Shown: positions 7,915 to 16,594, counted from the first letter of the stretch. The stretch: DNA of 64,000 bases from Sphaerisporangium viridialbum (GCF_049674955.1 NZ_CP187232.1:4154001-4218000); one strand, 5' to 3'. Program-made: numbers and translations. The notes: a model not told the origin generated them from the sequence alone.

Positions 7915-8544
7915 TCAGAACAGCCGGGGCGTGACCACCGAGACCACGGTGGTCACGCGGTCGGTGTCGTTGTACATGGCGTGCGGCACAGTGGAACGCA
8001 GGTGGACGCTGTCGCCGGGGTACAGCCGGTGCTCCACGCCGTCGACCTCGTACAACAGCTCGCCGTCGAGCACGAAGGCGAACTCCTCGCCCGCGTGCCC
8101 GTAGGCGTCCTCACGCCGCCCGCCGGGGGCGATGTGCACGAGCAGTGGTTCGAGCACGAGGCTCGGGCCACGGGCGGACAGCATGCGATAGGTCTGCTGG
8201 CCCGAGACGTACTCGGCGGCCGCCGTCGCGGCCCGGGTGAGCGTGAAGTGGGACGGCAGCCGGGCGACCGTCGCCCGATCGCCGTCCGCCTGCTGGTCGT
8301 CGTCGAAGAACTCCGCCACGCTCCGGTCGAGCGCCGCCGCCACGCCGTTCAGCGCGGTGAGGCCGATGGAGGAGATGCCGCGCTCGACCTGCGAGAGGAA
8401 GCCGATCGAGAGCCCGGAGCGGGTGGACAGGCCGCGCAGGGTCAGGCCGCGTTCCTTGCGGAACCTGCGCATCCGGGCGCCGACCGCGTCCTGGCGCTCG
8501 CGGTCGTCGCGATCGTCGCGGCCCTGGTGCTCCGAGATGCCCAC
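7915..8544 (-). CDS. XRE-family regulator with C-terminal cupin domain
   Basis: 209 residues from GTG 8544, preceded by GAGGAGGG with 6-nt spacing. Earlier in-frame starts up to 8622 have no such site. The N-terminal HTH (MRRFRKERGLTLRGLSTRSG, GFLSQVERG) is followed by a cupin barrel from about residue 120 (GHAGEEFAFVLDGELLYEVD, YPGDSVHLRSTVPHAMYN). HTH-cupin proteins sense small molecules and usually repress a neighbouring catabolic operon. Here the divergent operon encodes a molybdenum aldehyde oxidoreductase, so an aldehyde or amine-derived inducer is plausible. Confidence 0.88.
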   Translation of the reverse strand: MGISEHQGRDDRDDRERQDAVGARMRRFRKERGLTLRGLSTRSGLSIGFLSQVERGISSIGLTALNGVAAALDRSVAEFFDDDQQADGDRATVARLPSHFTLTRAATAAAEYVSGQQTYRMLSARGPSLVLEPLLVHIAPGGRREDAYGHAGEEFAFVLDGELLYEVDGVEHRLYPGDSVHLRSTVPHAMYNDTDRVTTVVSVVTPRLF

Positions 8545-8583
8545 CGGAAGCCCTCCTCGATCGAGCGGCTCCGCCGCGCTTTT

Positions 8584-8629
8584 TCGTCCAGCAGGACAGA
8601 TTTCACTCGTCCAGCAGAACATATTTCAC
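8584..8629 (+). promoter_or_regulatory. two tandem 23-bp direct repeats, candidate XRE operator
   Basis: Units at 8584-8606 and 8607-8629 abut exactly and differ at only a few positions. Unit 1 contains the palindrome GTCC-AGCA-GGAC, and both end in ATTTCAC-like AT-rich tails. A 23-bp period places two dimers about two helical turns apart. They lie in the divergent region between the regulator and the oxidoreductase operon. Confidence 0.6.
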
Positions 8630-8774
8630 AACAGGCGGCGCCCCCGTGCCAACCTGCGCTTTCCACAACCATTCCGGCGCGGTGGTCCCGCGCGCCCGCG
8701 CGCGGCGGGTCGCGGGCGCAGGGATGAACGTTTCGTGGGATAGGCCAGGTGGAACCTGGGGTAGGGAAGCGCGG

Positions 8775-9335
8775 GTGAAGGGCGAAGCTAACACGACCCA
8801 GGGTGGGGCCGCATCGGCTCCGATCACCGCCGACCTCGGGCTTTCCGTCAACGGCCGGCGGCATCCGGTCACCGTGGACACCCGTGAGACGCTCCTCGAC
8901 ACCTTGCGGGAGCGCCTTGACCTGACCGGGTCGAAGAAGGGCTGCGACCACGGCCAGTGCGGCACGTGCACGGTGCTGGTGGACGGTCGGCGGGTCAAGT
9001 CCTGCCTGACGCTCACGGTCAGCGTGGACGACAGGGAGATCACCACCGTTGAGGGGCTCGCCGAGGACGGCGCCCTCCACCCGCTGCAGGAGGCGTTCGT
9101 CGAGTACGACGCCCTGCAGTGCGGCTACTGCACGCCGGGGCAGCTCTGCTCGGCGGTCGGCATGCTGACCGAGGCGGCGGAGGGATGGCCGAGCGCGGTG
9201 ACCCCCGGCGTCGGCGCCGACCAGGGGCCGCTGAAGCTCGACGAGGACGAGATCCGCGAGCGGATGAGCGGCAACCTGTGCCGCTGCGGCGCCTATCCCG
9301 GCATCGTCGCGGCCATCGGGCAGGTGGCCGGGTGA
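8775..9335 (+). CDS. paoA: aldehyde oxidoreductase 2Fe-2S subunit (PaoA/YagT-like)
   Basis: 186 residues from GTG 8775, which follows AGGGAAG. Upstream in-frame ATGs at 8646 and 8724 would extend into the promoter region. The plant-type [2Fe-2S] motif GCDHGQCGTC (Cys57, 62, 65) and the second cluster domain (QCGYCTPGQ, GNLCRCGAYPGI) are both present, as in the xanthine oxidase family. It passes electrons from the Mo site to FAD. Unlike E. coli PaoA no twin-arginine signal is visible, so the complex is probably cytoplasmic. The stop overlaps the FAD-subunit start by GTGA. Confidence 0.88.
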   Translation: MKGEANTTQGGAASAPITADLGLSVNGRRHPVTVDTRETLLDTLRERLDLTGSKKGCDHGQCGTCTVLVDGRRVKSCLTLTVSVDDREITTVEGLAEDGALHPLQEAFVEYDALQCGYCTPGQLCSAVGMLTEAAEGWPSAVTPGVGADQGPLKLDEDEIRERMSGNLCRCGAYPGIVAAIGQVAG

Positions 9336-10312
9336 GGCCCTTCACCTACGAGCGGGCCACCACCGCGCGGGCGGCGGTGGAAGCGGCCGGCGCGGACGCC
9401 GTGTACCTCGGCGGGGGCACCAACCTGGTCGACCTCATGCGCCTCGGTGTCGTCTCACCCGGCACGCTCGTCGACGTCACCCGCATCGCCGCCGACGCGG
9501 TCGAGGAGACGCCCGGCGGCGGCCTGCGCGTCGGCGCGGCGGTCCGCAACGGCGACCTCGCCGCCCACCCCCTGGTACGGCGGCGCTACCCGATGCTCGC
9601 GCAGGCCGTGCTGTCGGGGGCCTCTGGGCAGATCCGCAACATGGCGACCGTGGGCGGCAACCTGCTCCAGCGCACCCGCTGCCCCTACTTCCAGGACGTC
9701 GGCAAGCCGTGCAACAAGCGGGTCCCCGGCTCGGGCTGCCCCGCCCGTACGGGGGCCCACCGCAACCTGGCGATCCTCGGGCACTCCGAGAGCTGCGTGG
9801 CCACCCATCCCTCCGACATGGCGGTCGCGCTGGTGGCGCTCGGCGCGGTGGTCCACGTGGAGGGCCGTGAAGGCCCGAAGAGCGTGCCGATGCCCGGCCT
9901 GCACCGGCTTCCCGGCGACGAGCCCGACCGCGACACCGTGCTGGAACCCGGCGACCTGATCACGGCGGTGGAGCTGCCTCCGCTGCCGTTCGCGGCCCGG
10001 TCCCGCTACCGCAAGGTGCGCGACCGGGCGTCGTTCTCGTTCGCGGTGGTGTCGGTGGCGGCGGCGCTGGAGGTGACGGACGGGGTGGTCAGGGACTGCC
10101 GCATCGCCCTCGGGGCCGTAGCCCACGTGCCGTGGCGGGCCGAGGCGGCCGAGGCCGCGCTGCGCGGCGCGCCCGCGACGGAGGCGGAGTTCGCCCGCGC
10201 GGCCGACGCCGAGCTGGCCACGGCACAGCCCCTGCCGCTCAACGGGTTCAAGGTGCCGCTCGCCCGCAATGTTCTGATCCGTGTACTCGCCGACCTCGTG
10301 GAGATGCGATGA
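9332..10312 (+). CDS. paoB: aldehyde oxidoreductase FAD subunit (PaoB/YagS-like) with extra 4Fe-4S site
   Basis: 326 residues; GTG 9332 overlaps the previous stop. FAD-binding PCMH-type fold with YLGGGTNLVDLMRLGV and ASGQIRNMATVGGNL. Cys117, Cys127, Cys136 and probably Cys155 (CPYFQDVGKPCNKR, GSGC, SCVATHPSD) match the additional [4Fe-4S] site that distinguishes PaoB from ordinary xanthine dehydrogenase FAD subunits. A CO-dehydrogenase flavoprotein C-terminal domain follows. The middle gene of an A-B-C operon with overlapping codons on both sides. Confidence 0.9.
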   Translation: MRPFTYERATTARAAVEAAGADAVYLGGGTNLVDLMRLGVVSPGTLVDVTRIAADAVEETPGGGLRVGAAVRNGDLAAHPLVRRRYPMLAQAVLSGASGQIRNMATVGGNLLQRTRCPYFQDVGKPCNKRVPGSGCPARTGAHRNLAILGHSESCVATHPSDMAVALVALGAVVHVEGREGPKSVPMPGLHRLPGDEPDRDTVLEPGDLITAVELPPLPFAARSRYRKVRDRASFSFAVVSVAAALEVTDGVVRDCRIALGAVAHVPWRAEAAEAALRGAPATEAEFARAADAELATAQPLPLNGFKVPLARNVLIRVLADLVEMR

Positions 10313-12399
10313 CCACCACCGGCACGAGGTACGTCGGCACGGCACTCGACCGGGTGGACGCCCGGGAGAAGGTCACCGGCCAGGCCACGTACGCCTACGA
10401 GAACCGCCCGCGCGACCTGGTCTACGCCTACCCGGTCCAGGCGGCCATCGCCCGGGGCGAGATCGTCCACGTCGGCGTGGACGCCGTGCTCAAGCAGCCC
10501 GGGGTGATCGCGGCGATCTGGCAGGGCAACGCCCCCCGGCTCGCGCCCTCCGACAACGCCGAGCTGGCCGTCCTGCAGTCGCGGCGGGTGGCGTACCGGG
10601 GGCAGTACGTCGCGGTGGTGGTCGCCGAGACCTACGAGGACGCCAGGGAAGCCGCGGGGCTGATGCAGGTGGAGTACGCGGCCGAGGAGCACGACGTCGA
10701 CCTGTACCCCGGCCACCCGAGGATGTACCGCCCCGACCACGTCAACCCGAGCTTCCCGACCGACGTCCAGCGCGGCGACCCGGACGCCGCCCTCGCGGCG
10801 GCCCCGGTCACGGTCGACGCGGTGTACACCACGCCGGCCGAGCACAACAACCCCATGGAGCCGCACGCCACGGTCGCGGTTTGGGACGGCGACGGGCTGA
10901 CGCTCTACGACTCCACCCAGGGCGCCTCGGCGCTGCGCAACACGGTCGCGCCGCTGTTCGGCATGCCGCCCGCCCAGGTGCGCGTCATCTGCCCGTACGT
11001 CGGGGGCGGCTTCGGGTCCAAGGGCCTGTCGCATCCCCACGTGGTCCTCGCCGCGCTCGCCGCCAAGCAGGTCGGCCGCCCGGTCAAGCTCGCGGTGACC
11101 CGCCGGCAGATGTTCGCCGTCACGGGGTACCGCACGCCGACCGTCCAGCGCGTGCGGCTCGGCGCCGAGGCCGACGGGCGGCTGGTCGCGATCACGCACG
11201 AGGCCTGCGAACAGAGCTCCACCCTCACGGAGTTCGCCGAGCAGAGCACCGTCGCCACGCGCGTGATGTACGCCGCGCCGCACCGGCGCACCACCCACCG
11301 GCTCGTACGGCTGGACGTTCCGACGCCGTCCTGGATGCGCGCGCCCGGGGAGGCGCCGGGCATGTTCGCGCTGGAGTCGGCGATGGACGAGCTGGCGTCC
11401 GCGTGCGGCGTCGACCCGGTGGAGCTGCGGATACGCAACGAGCCTGACAGCGATCCCGAGACCGGCGTGCCGTTCAGCTCCAGGAACCTGGTCGCCTGCC
11501 TGCGCGAGGGGGCCCTGCGCTTCGGCTGGCAGGGTCGCGACCCCGAGCCGGGGATCCGGCGCAGGGGAAGGATGCTGGTCGGCACCGGGATGGCGGCGTC
11601 CACCTACCCGGCCTACCGCGCCGCCTCATCGGCGTCCGTGCGGGCAGAGCCGGGCGGCAGGTACACCGTGCGGATCGCCGCCGCCGACATCGGCACCGGC
11701 GCCAGGACCATCCTCACCCAGATCGCCGCCGACGCCCTCCACACGTCCCCCGAGCTGGTCGAGGTGGAGATCGGCGACAGCGCGCTGCCCACGGCGTCCC
11801 TGGCCGGCGGGTCGATGGGCTCCGCCTCGTGGGGCACGGCCGTGGTCCGGGCCTGCGAGAAGCTGGTGGAGGAGCTGGAACGCGGGGGCGGCGAGGTTCC
11901 GCCCGGCGGGGTCCAGGCCGACGCCGACACCAGGGAGGAGATCCGCGGCCAGGCGAAGTTCGCGCGGCACGCGTTCGGCGCGCAGTTCGCCGAGGTGGGC
12001 GTGGACACCGACACCGGCGAGACCCGGGTGCTGCGGCTGCTCGGCGTGTTCGCCGCGGGCCGGATCCTCAACCCGAAGACCGCGCGCTCGCAGCTCGTCG
12101 GCGGCATGACCATGGGCCTGTCCATGGCCCTTCTGGAGGAGAGCATCATGGACCGCGAGTTCGGCGACTACCTCAACAACGACCTCGCCCAGTACCAGAT
12201 CCCGGTCAACGCCGACATCCACGACATCCAGGCGTACTGGGTGGACGAGGACGACCCGCACCTCAACCCCATGGGCTCCAAGGGCATCGGCGAGATCGGC
12301 ATCGTCGGCACCGCCGCGGCCATCGCCAACGCCGTCCACCACGCCACCGGCGTCCGGATCCGCGACCTGCCGATCCGCCTGGACAAGCTGGTGCGCTGA
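10309..12399 (+). CDS. paoC: aldehyde oxidoreductase molybdenum-binding subunit (PaoC/YagR-like)
   Basis: 696 residues from ATG 10309, overlapping the previous stop as ATGA. The xanthine-oxidase large-subunit pattern includes GGGFGSKG, the Arg-containing MRAPGEAPGMFALESAMDEL and the C-terminal GSKGIGEIGIVG with the catalytic Glu near residue 662. The expected cofactor is molybdopterin cytosine dinucleotide with an equatorial sulfido ligand. Related E. coli PaoABC oxidises aromatic aldehydes. No XdhC-type maturation gene is in the window. A FUSC transporter follows 15 nt later, which suggests export of the acid product or of a toxic substrate. Confidence 0.9.
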   Translation: MTTTGTRYVGTALDRVDAREKVTGQATYAYENRPRDLVYAYPVQAAIARGEIVHVGVDAVLKQPGVIAAIWQGNAPRLAPSDNAELAVLQSRRVAYRGQYVAVVVAETYEDAREAAGLMQVEYAAEEHDVDLYPGHPRMYRPDHVNPSFPTDVQRGDPDAALAAAPVTVDAVYTTPAEHNNPMEPHATVAVWDGDGLTLYDSTQGASALRNTVAPLFGMPPAQVRVICPYVGGGFGSKGLSHPHVVLAALAAKQVGRPVKLAVTRRQMFAVTGYRTPTVQRVRLGAEADGRLVAITHEACEQSSTLTEFAEQSTVATRVMYAAPHRRTTHRLVRLDVPTPSWMRAPGEAPGMFALESAMDELASACGVDPVELRIRNEPDSDPETGVPFSSRNLVACLREGALRFGWQGRDPEPGIRRRGRMLVGTGMAASTYPAYRAASSASVRAEPGGRYTVRIAAADIGTGARTILTQIAADALHTSPELVEVEIGDSALPTASLAGGSMGSASWGTAVVRACEKLVEELERGGGEVPPGGVQADADTREEIRGQAKFARHAFGAQFAEVGVDTDTGETRVLRLLGVFAAGRILNPKTARSQLVGGMTMGLSMALLEESIMDREFGDYLNNDLAQYQIPVNADIHDIQAYWVDEDDPHLNPMGSKGIGEIGIVGTAAAIANAVHHATGVRIRDLPIRLDKLVR

Positions 12400-12414
12400 G
12401 CGCGGCGGGAGCAC

Positions 12415-14343
12415 ATGACCGGGCTGTTCCGGCGCCCCGCCGACCGATTGGCCGACGCCGCCCCCGGCTGGCTGCTTGAGACGGTGCGGCCGGTCCCGGT
12501 GCGTCCCCGCTGGGGGGCGATGGCGCGGGTCGCGGCCTCGGTCACGACCCCGCTGGTGGTCGGCTGGGCCGCAGGGCGGATCACGATGGGCCTGCTGCCG
12601 GCCATGGGGGCCATGGCGGCGGCGCTGGCCGACCGGGGCGGCTCGTACCGGGCCCGGATCATCCGCATGGCCTCGGCCGCGGCCGGCGGCGCGGCGGGCT
12701 ACATGATCGGCCACGCCACCCGGGGGCTCGGCTGGTGGACGGTGCTGGTCGTGGTCCTCGTCTCGGTGGTGTCCGCGCTGATCAGCACGAGCGGGGCGGC
12801 CGGCTCGCTGAGCGCGCTCCAGATGCTGGTGATGACGGTGCTCGGCATCAGCGTGCCCTACCCGGAGACCTCCCTCACCGGGGCCCTGGCCTACCTGCTG
12901 GGGGCGTCCTGGGCGCTGGTGCTGTCCGTCGCCGCCTGGCCCCTGCGTCCGCGCGCCGCCGAGGAGGCGGCGGTCGCGCAGGTGTACCGGGAGCTCAGCC
13001 GCCTTTTCGAGGAGCACGGGCCGGAGCGGGCCGTCGCCCTGGCCGCGTTCGACACCACGCTGAAGAACGCCTACGACACGGTGTTCGGCGCCCGCTCGTC
13101 GGCCGCGGGGCCGGACCCGGAGCGGACGCGGCTGGTCGCCCTGCTGAACCAGGCCTCGCAGATACGCCACGCGCTGGTCTCGTTGAACCAGGAGAGCCGC
13201 GAGCCGCCGCCGGAGGTCGCCGGCGTCGTCCGGGCCGTCACCGAAGCCCTGTCCGGCGGTGCCCGGTCCGTGGGGATGCCGAGGTGCGAGGCCGGCTCAC
13301 CCGCCCTGCGGGCGCTGTGCTCGGCGGTGGAGGAGGCCGTCGAGCTGGTGTCCGGGGCGGACGTGGCGGCCGAGGAGCTGCCGTACGAGCGCGTCGGGTA
13401 CGGCGCCCGGCTCAGGTCCGCCTGGGAGCGGATGCGGTACGGGCACCTTACCCGCGTCTACACGATCAGGCTGGCGCTGTGCATGGGGGCCGCGGCGGCG
13501 ATCAGCGAGCTGCACTGGATCCAGCGCTCCTACTGGACGATGCTCACCGTCGCCCTGGTGCTGAAGCCCGACTTCGGCTCGGTCTTCGCGCGGGCCCTGC
13601 AACGGGGCATCGGCACCGTCGTCGGCGCGGTGATCGGCACCGTGGTGCTCTCCGCGGTGCCGTACGGCCCCGCGATCCTGGTCCCGATCGCGATCTTCGC
13701 GGCGCTCCTGCCGTATGGGCAGCAGCGCAACTGGGGGCTGATGTCGACGTTCCAGGTGCCGCTGGTCGTGCTGCTCGTCGACCTGCTGACCGGCGCGGGG
13801 CCCGAGCTGGCGGAGATCCGGCTGGTCGACGCCCTGATCGGCTGCGCCATCGTGCTGCTGCTCGGCTACCTGCCATGGCCCGCGAGCTGGCAGGCCCCGG
13901 TGGGCCCGCGCTTCGCCGACACGGTGTCGGCCACGGCCCGCTATTTGCGGCACGCCTTCGACCGCGACGACCCGAGGCGCGCGCTGCTCCACCGGGAGGC
14001 GTTCGACGCCCTGGCCGACCTGCGCACGGTCTTCCAGCGGGCCCTGACCGAGCCGCCGGTCGTCAGCAGGCGCATCACCACCTGGATGCCCGCGATGGCG
14101 GCGCTGGAGCACGTGGCCGACACGACCGCCGCCACCGTCGCCCGCACCGACCACGGCGCGCCGCCCCCGTCCGACGAGGCGGTCCAGGCGGCGGCGAGGT
14201 CGCTGGACGACATCGCCGAGAGCGTCCGCACCGGCCGCCGGGCCGGCGACCATTCCGGACTCGTGGACGACGACACCCTCGAACGCGTCGACTGCGCCGT
14301 CCGCGGCCTCCGGTCCACCCTCATCCAGGCCACCCCCCACTGA
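12415..14343 (+). CDS. FUSC-family (aromatic acid exporter-like) membrane protein
   Basis: 642 residues. Two blocks of about six hydrophobic helices (roughly residues 38-175 and 350-500) flank a cytoplasmic helical region, the usual FUSC/YccS layout. The C-terminal 130 residues are soluble and helical. Family members export aromatic carboxylic acids such as fusaric acid. It starts 15 nt after paoC behind GGCGGGA and is probably the fourth gene of that operon, fitting export of acids made by the aldehyde oxidoreductase. Substrate is inference. Confidence 0.82.
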   Translation: MTGLFRRPADRLADAAPGWLLETVRPVPVRPRWGAMARVAASVTTPLVVGWAAGRITMGLLPAMGAMAAALADRGGSYRARIIRMASAAAGGAAGYMIGHATRGLGWWTVLVVVLVSVVSALISTSGAAGSLSALQMLVMTVLGISVPYPETSLTGALAYLLGASWALVLSVAAWPLRPRAAEEAAVAQVYRELSRLFEEHGPERAVALAAFDTTLKNAYDTVFGARSSAAGPDPERTRLVALLNQASQIRHALVSLNQESREPPPEVAGVVRAVTEALSGGARSVGMPRCEAGSPALRALCSAVEEAVELVSGADVAAEELPYERVGYGARLRSAWERMRYGHLTRVYTIRLALCMGAAAAISELHWIQRSYWTMLTVALVLKPDFGSVFARALQRGIGTVVGAVIGTVVLSAVPYGPAILVPIAIFAALLPYGQQRNWGLMSTFQVPLVVLLVDLLTGAGPELAEIRLVDALIGCAIVLLLGYLPWPASWQAPVGPRFADTVSATARYLRHAFDRDDPRRALLHREAFDALADLRTVFQRALTEPPVVSRRITTWMPAMAALEHVADTTAATVARTDHGAPPPSDEAVQAAARSLDDIAESVRTGRRAGDHSGLVDDDTLERVDCAVRGLRSTLIQATPH

Positions 14344-14376
14344 CCCACCCATCGGCCGGAGCCGCGCGCCCGTTGC

Positions 14377-14414
14377 GGCGCCAAGTAACTCGAACGGCCG
14401 AACGGCTTGGCGCC
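14377..14414 (+). terminator. hairpin downstream of the FUSC gene
   Basis: GGCGCCAAG at 14377-14385 pairs with CTTGGCGCC at 14406-14414 around a 20-nt loop that can itself fold. It lies between the FUSC stop and the stop of an opposing gene remnant, as expected for a bidirectional terminator. No T tract. Confidence 0.5.
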
Positions 14415-14427
14415 AGGTCGCACGTGG

Positions 14428-14598
14428 TCAGAGGGGCTGGAGCCGGGTGTGCAGGAGGCAGAATTCGTTGCCTTCCGGGTCGGCCAGGACGTGCCGGCTC
14501 TCGGTGCCGGTCTGGCCGACGTCGACGGGCCTGGCGCCGAGAGCGAGCAGCCGCTCCAGCTCTTGCTGGTCCGGCGGCTTCACGTCGACCTGTGCCGC
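14428..14598 (-). pseudogene. C-terminal fragment of a VOC/glyoxalase-like protein
   Basis: The last 56 codons of a glyoxalase-like (VOC) gene remain: the strand ending LADPEGNEFCLLHTR is diagnostic, preceded by ELERLLALGARPVDVG. No matching N-terminal half precedes it; the sequence changes to unrelated DNA around 14600. This marks one edge of the rearranged region that continues to 17.3 kb. Confidence 0.72.
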
Positions 14599-14739
14599 CT
14601 CAGGGGTACGACCTGCCGCTCCTGACCGCGTCCCCCGGCCGGTAAAGGGCGCCAGCCGCCGGCCGCTCCTCTCCCTCCCGCACCACGCCGGGCACGGCGG
14701 AACGGTGCGGACCGAAGGCGTGCCCCCCGGAGCGACCTC

Positions 14740-15021
14740 GTGACCTCTCCCGTCTCCTTCCACCCCGACCCCGCCGCCGATCCGGGCGCCGAGCGTGCCA
14801 CGGCGGGGCAGGGGAGCCCCGTCCCACAGGCGGCGGCGCCTCGCGAGCGCGCGCCGGGGTACCGCAGGTTCGGCGTGCGGCTGCTGTCGATCGCGGTGCT
14901 CCTGGTGCTGTGGCAGCTCGCCGCGAGCGTGACGCGGAACCCGTCCTTCATCCCCGCGCCCCGGGCGGTGTGGGACCAGCTCGTGCTCACCTCGACCGTC
15001 CACGACGGATCCGGCGCTACC
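14740..15021 (+). pseudogene. N-terminal part of a TauC/SsuC-type sulfonate ABC permease, cut by an IS
   Basis: A GTG start with GGAG nearby opens a 94-codon fragment. After a Pro/Ala-rich tail comes a first membrane helix (LLSIAVLLVLWQLAASV) and PSFIPAPRAVWDQLVL, the conserved N-terminal pattern of nitrate/sulfonate/taurine permeases. The frame runs to 15021, where the TnpB element begins. The rest of the domain resumes in frame at 16579. The upstream 140 bp hold no recognisable ATPase or binding protein gene. Confidence 0.75.
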
Positions 15022-16578
15022 GGATTGTCGGCCAGTGCTCCGGCGTTCACGCCGGGGGTGAAGGCCGACGCGGGAGCGCCCGCTAGGGTGCGAGCGTGCC
15101 CTGACGTTCAGGTGTTTGCTGCTCGATCCCACCAGGCGTGAGGGATATCAGGACACCGGATCGGGGCCGTTCGGCTCTATGGTGGGTACTCGCCGACGTA
15201 TGCGGAACAGCACCGACCTGGTCTCCAGGTTTCCCATCTTTTTCTCGCACACTCATGCGAATACTCGAAGATCGGCTGGCACACTTTCCAGTGTGCTGCT
15301 TCGTTACTCCTTCCGCATCGATCCGACGCCGGGTCAGCGTGTCGCGTTGGCGCGGGCGTTCGGGTGTGCGCGGGTGGTGTTCAACGACGCGTTGGCGATC
15401 CGTAACCAGGCTTACGAGCAGGGGTTGCCCTTCGTCACCGATGCTGAGCTTTCGGTGCGGGTGATCACGGCGGCGAGGAAACGCGCCGACCGGGCGTGGC
15501 TGGGTGAGGTGTCGGCGGTGGTGCTTCAGCAGGCGCTGGCCGACTGCACCACGGCGTTTCGCAACTTCTTCGCCTCGATCAGCGGCAAGCGGAAGGGCCC
15601 CAGGGTGGGTGCTCCCCGGTTCCGGTCGCGCAAGGACAACCGGCAGGCGATCCGCTTCACCCGCAACGCCCGCTTTGCGATCACCAGGGCGGGGCGATTG
15701 CGGCTGCCGAAGATCGGGGACGTGCCGGTGCGCTGGTCGCGCCGGTTGCCAGCCGCCCCGTCCAGCGTGACGGTGATCAAGGACGCGGCGGGCAGGTATT
15801 ACGCGTCGTTCGTCGTCGAGGTCATCGCCGAACCGCTCCCGGCGGTCGGCGCCGAGACCGGGATCGACCTGGGGCTCGGTCGCTTCGCCATCCTCTCAGA
15901 CGGCCGGAAGATTGACTCTCCCCGGTTTCTGCGCCGGGCCGAGAAGAAGCTCAAGAAGCTTCAAAAGGCGCTGTCACGCACGCAGAAGGGGTCGAACAAC
16001 CGGGCCAAGGCCCGCACGAAGGTCGCACGAGCGCACGCGAGGGTCGCTGATGCGCGCCGCGAGTTCCACCACCAGCAATCCACGGCGATAGTTCGCGAGA
16101 ATCAAGCGATCTTCGTGGAGGACTTGGCGGTGAGGGGACTGGCGCGCACCAGGCTGGCCAAGAGCGTGCACGACGCCGGGTGGAGCTCGTTCGTGGCCAT
16201 GCTGGAGTACAAAGCGGAGCTGTACGGGCGGACGTTCCTGCGGATCGACCGCTGGTTCCCCTCTTCCAAGCTGTGCTCGGCGTGCGGTGCACTCGCCAAG
16301 TCGATGCCATTGGCGGTACGGGAATGGGCCTGCGTCTGTGGCGCCGTGCATGACCGGGACGTGAACGCCGCGATCAACATCCTCGCCGCCGGACGGGCGG
16401 AGAGGCTAAACGCCTCCCACATCCGTGGGCGGGACGGTCAAGACCGTCCCGGTGGAGGCCGGGTAAGACCACCGCTCGCGGTGGCACCAGCCGACGAAGC
16501 AGGAAGCCACCGAGGTGCCGCATGAACCCGTGCGGCACGGACGAGAATCGCCGGCGTTCATGCCGGGGAGCGCGTCAA
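15022..16578 (+). mobile_element. TnpB-only IS200/IS605-family element inserted in a permease gene
   Basis: About 1557 bp. Subterminal hairpins at both ends share stem and loop sequence: CCGGC-GTTCAC-GCCGG at 15040-15055 and CCGGC-GTTCAT-GCCGG at 16551-16566. They lie 18 nt from the left tip and 12 nt from the right tip, the asymmetric geometry expected of IS200/IS605. There is no target duplication and no tnpA. Tip positions were set by joining the flanks: 15021 to 16579 restores an in-frame permease (HDGSGAT|SGHLLVEH). The left tip could be off by 3-6 nt. Movement would need TnpA in trans. Confidence 0.8.
15293..16525 (+). CDS. tnpB: TnpB, RNA-guided transposon-associated nuclease
   Basis: 410 residues from GTG 15293 (LLRYSFRIDPTPGQR follows, the usual TnpB start). 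RuvC-like residues appear intact: Asp192 in GIDLGLGR, Glu276 in IFVEDLAV and Asp356 in DRDVNAAIN. The zinc site Cys328-x2-Cys331 and Cys347-x-Cys349 is complete. TnpB proteins use an omega-RNA from the element's right end to cut DNA next to a transposon-associated motif, helping the element persist. The C-terminal 35 residues are Gly/Arg/Pro-rich because the frame runs over structured right-end DNA. A hairpin at 15281-15297 (GCACAC...GTGTGC) overlaps the start and could limit translation. Confidence 0.93.
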   Translation: MLLRYSFRIDPTPGQRVALARAFGCARVVFNDALAIRNQAYEQGLPFVTDAELSVRVITAARKRADRAWLGEVSAVVLQQALADCTTAFRNFFASISGKRKGPRVGAPRFRSRKDNRQAIRFTRNARFAITRAGRLRLPKIGDVPVRWSRRLPAAPSSVTVIKDAAGRYYASFVVEVIAEPLPAVGAETGIDLGLGRFAILSDGRKIDSPRFLRRAEKKLKKLQKALSRTQKGSNNRAKARTKVARAHARVADARREFHHQQSTAIVRENQAIFVEDLAVRGLARTRLAKSVHDAGWSSFVAMLEYKAELYGRTFLRIDRWFPSSKLCSACGALAKSMPLAVREWACVCGAVHDRDVNAAINILAAGRAERLNASHIRGRDGQDRPGGGRVRPPLAVAPADEAGSHRGAA

Positions 16579-16594
16579 AGCGGTCACCTGCTCG
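16402..16594 (+). ncRNA. predicted omega-RNA scaffold and guide of the TnpB element
   Basis: The 3' end of tnpB and the right end carry a run of stem-loops: 16402-16416, 16416-16429, GGGACGGTC/GACCGTCCC at 16431-16450, CCACCG-CTCG-CGGTGG at 16469-16484, GTGCCGCA/TGCGGCAC at 16515-16538 and the terminal hairpin at 16551-16566. In characterised TnpB elements the RNA overlaps this region and the guide is the first ~16 nt of flanking DNA. That would be 16579-16594, starting AGCGGTCACC. The 5' end of the RNA is a guess. Confidence 0.55.

Noticed and set aside
14740..15141. 133-codon frame as a real short protein
   Set aside because: Only the first 94 codons match a permease; the rest is IS left-end sequence, so it is an interrupted gene.
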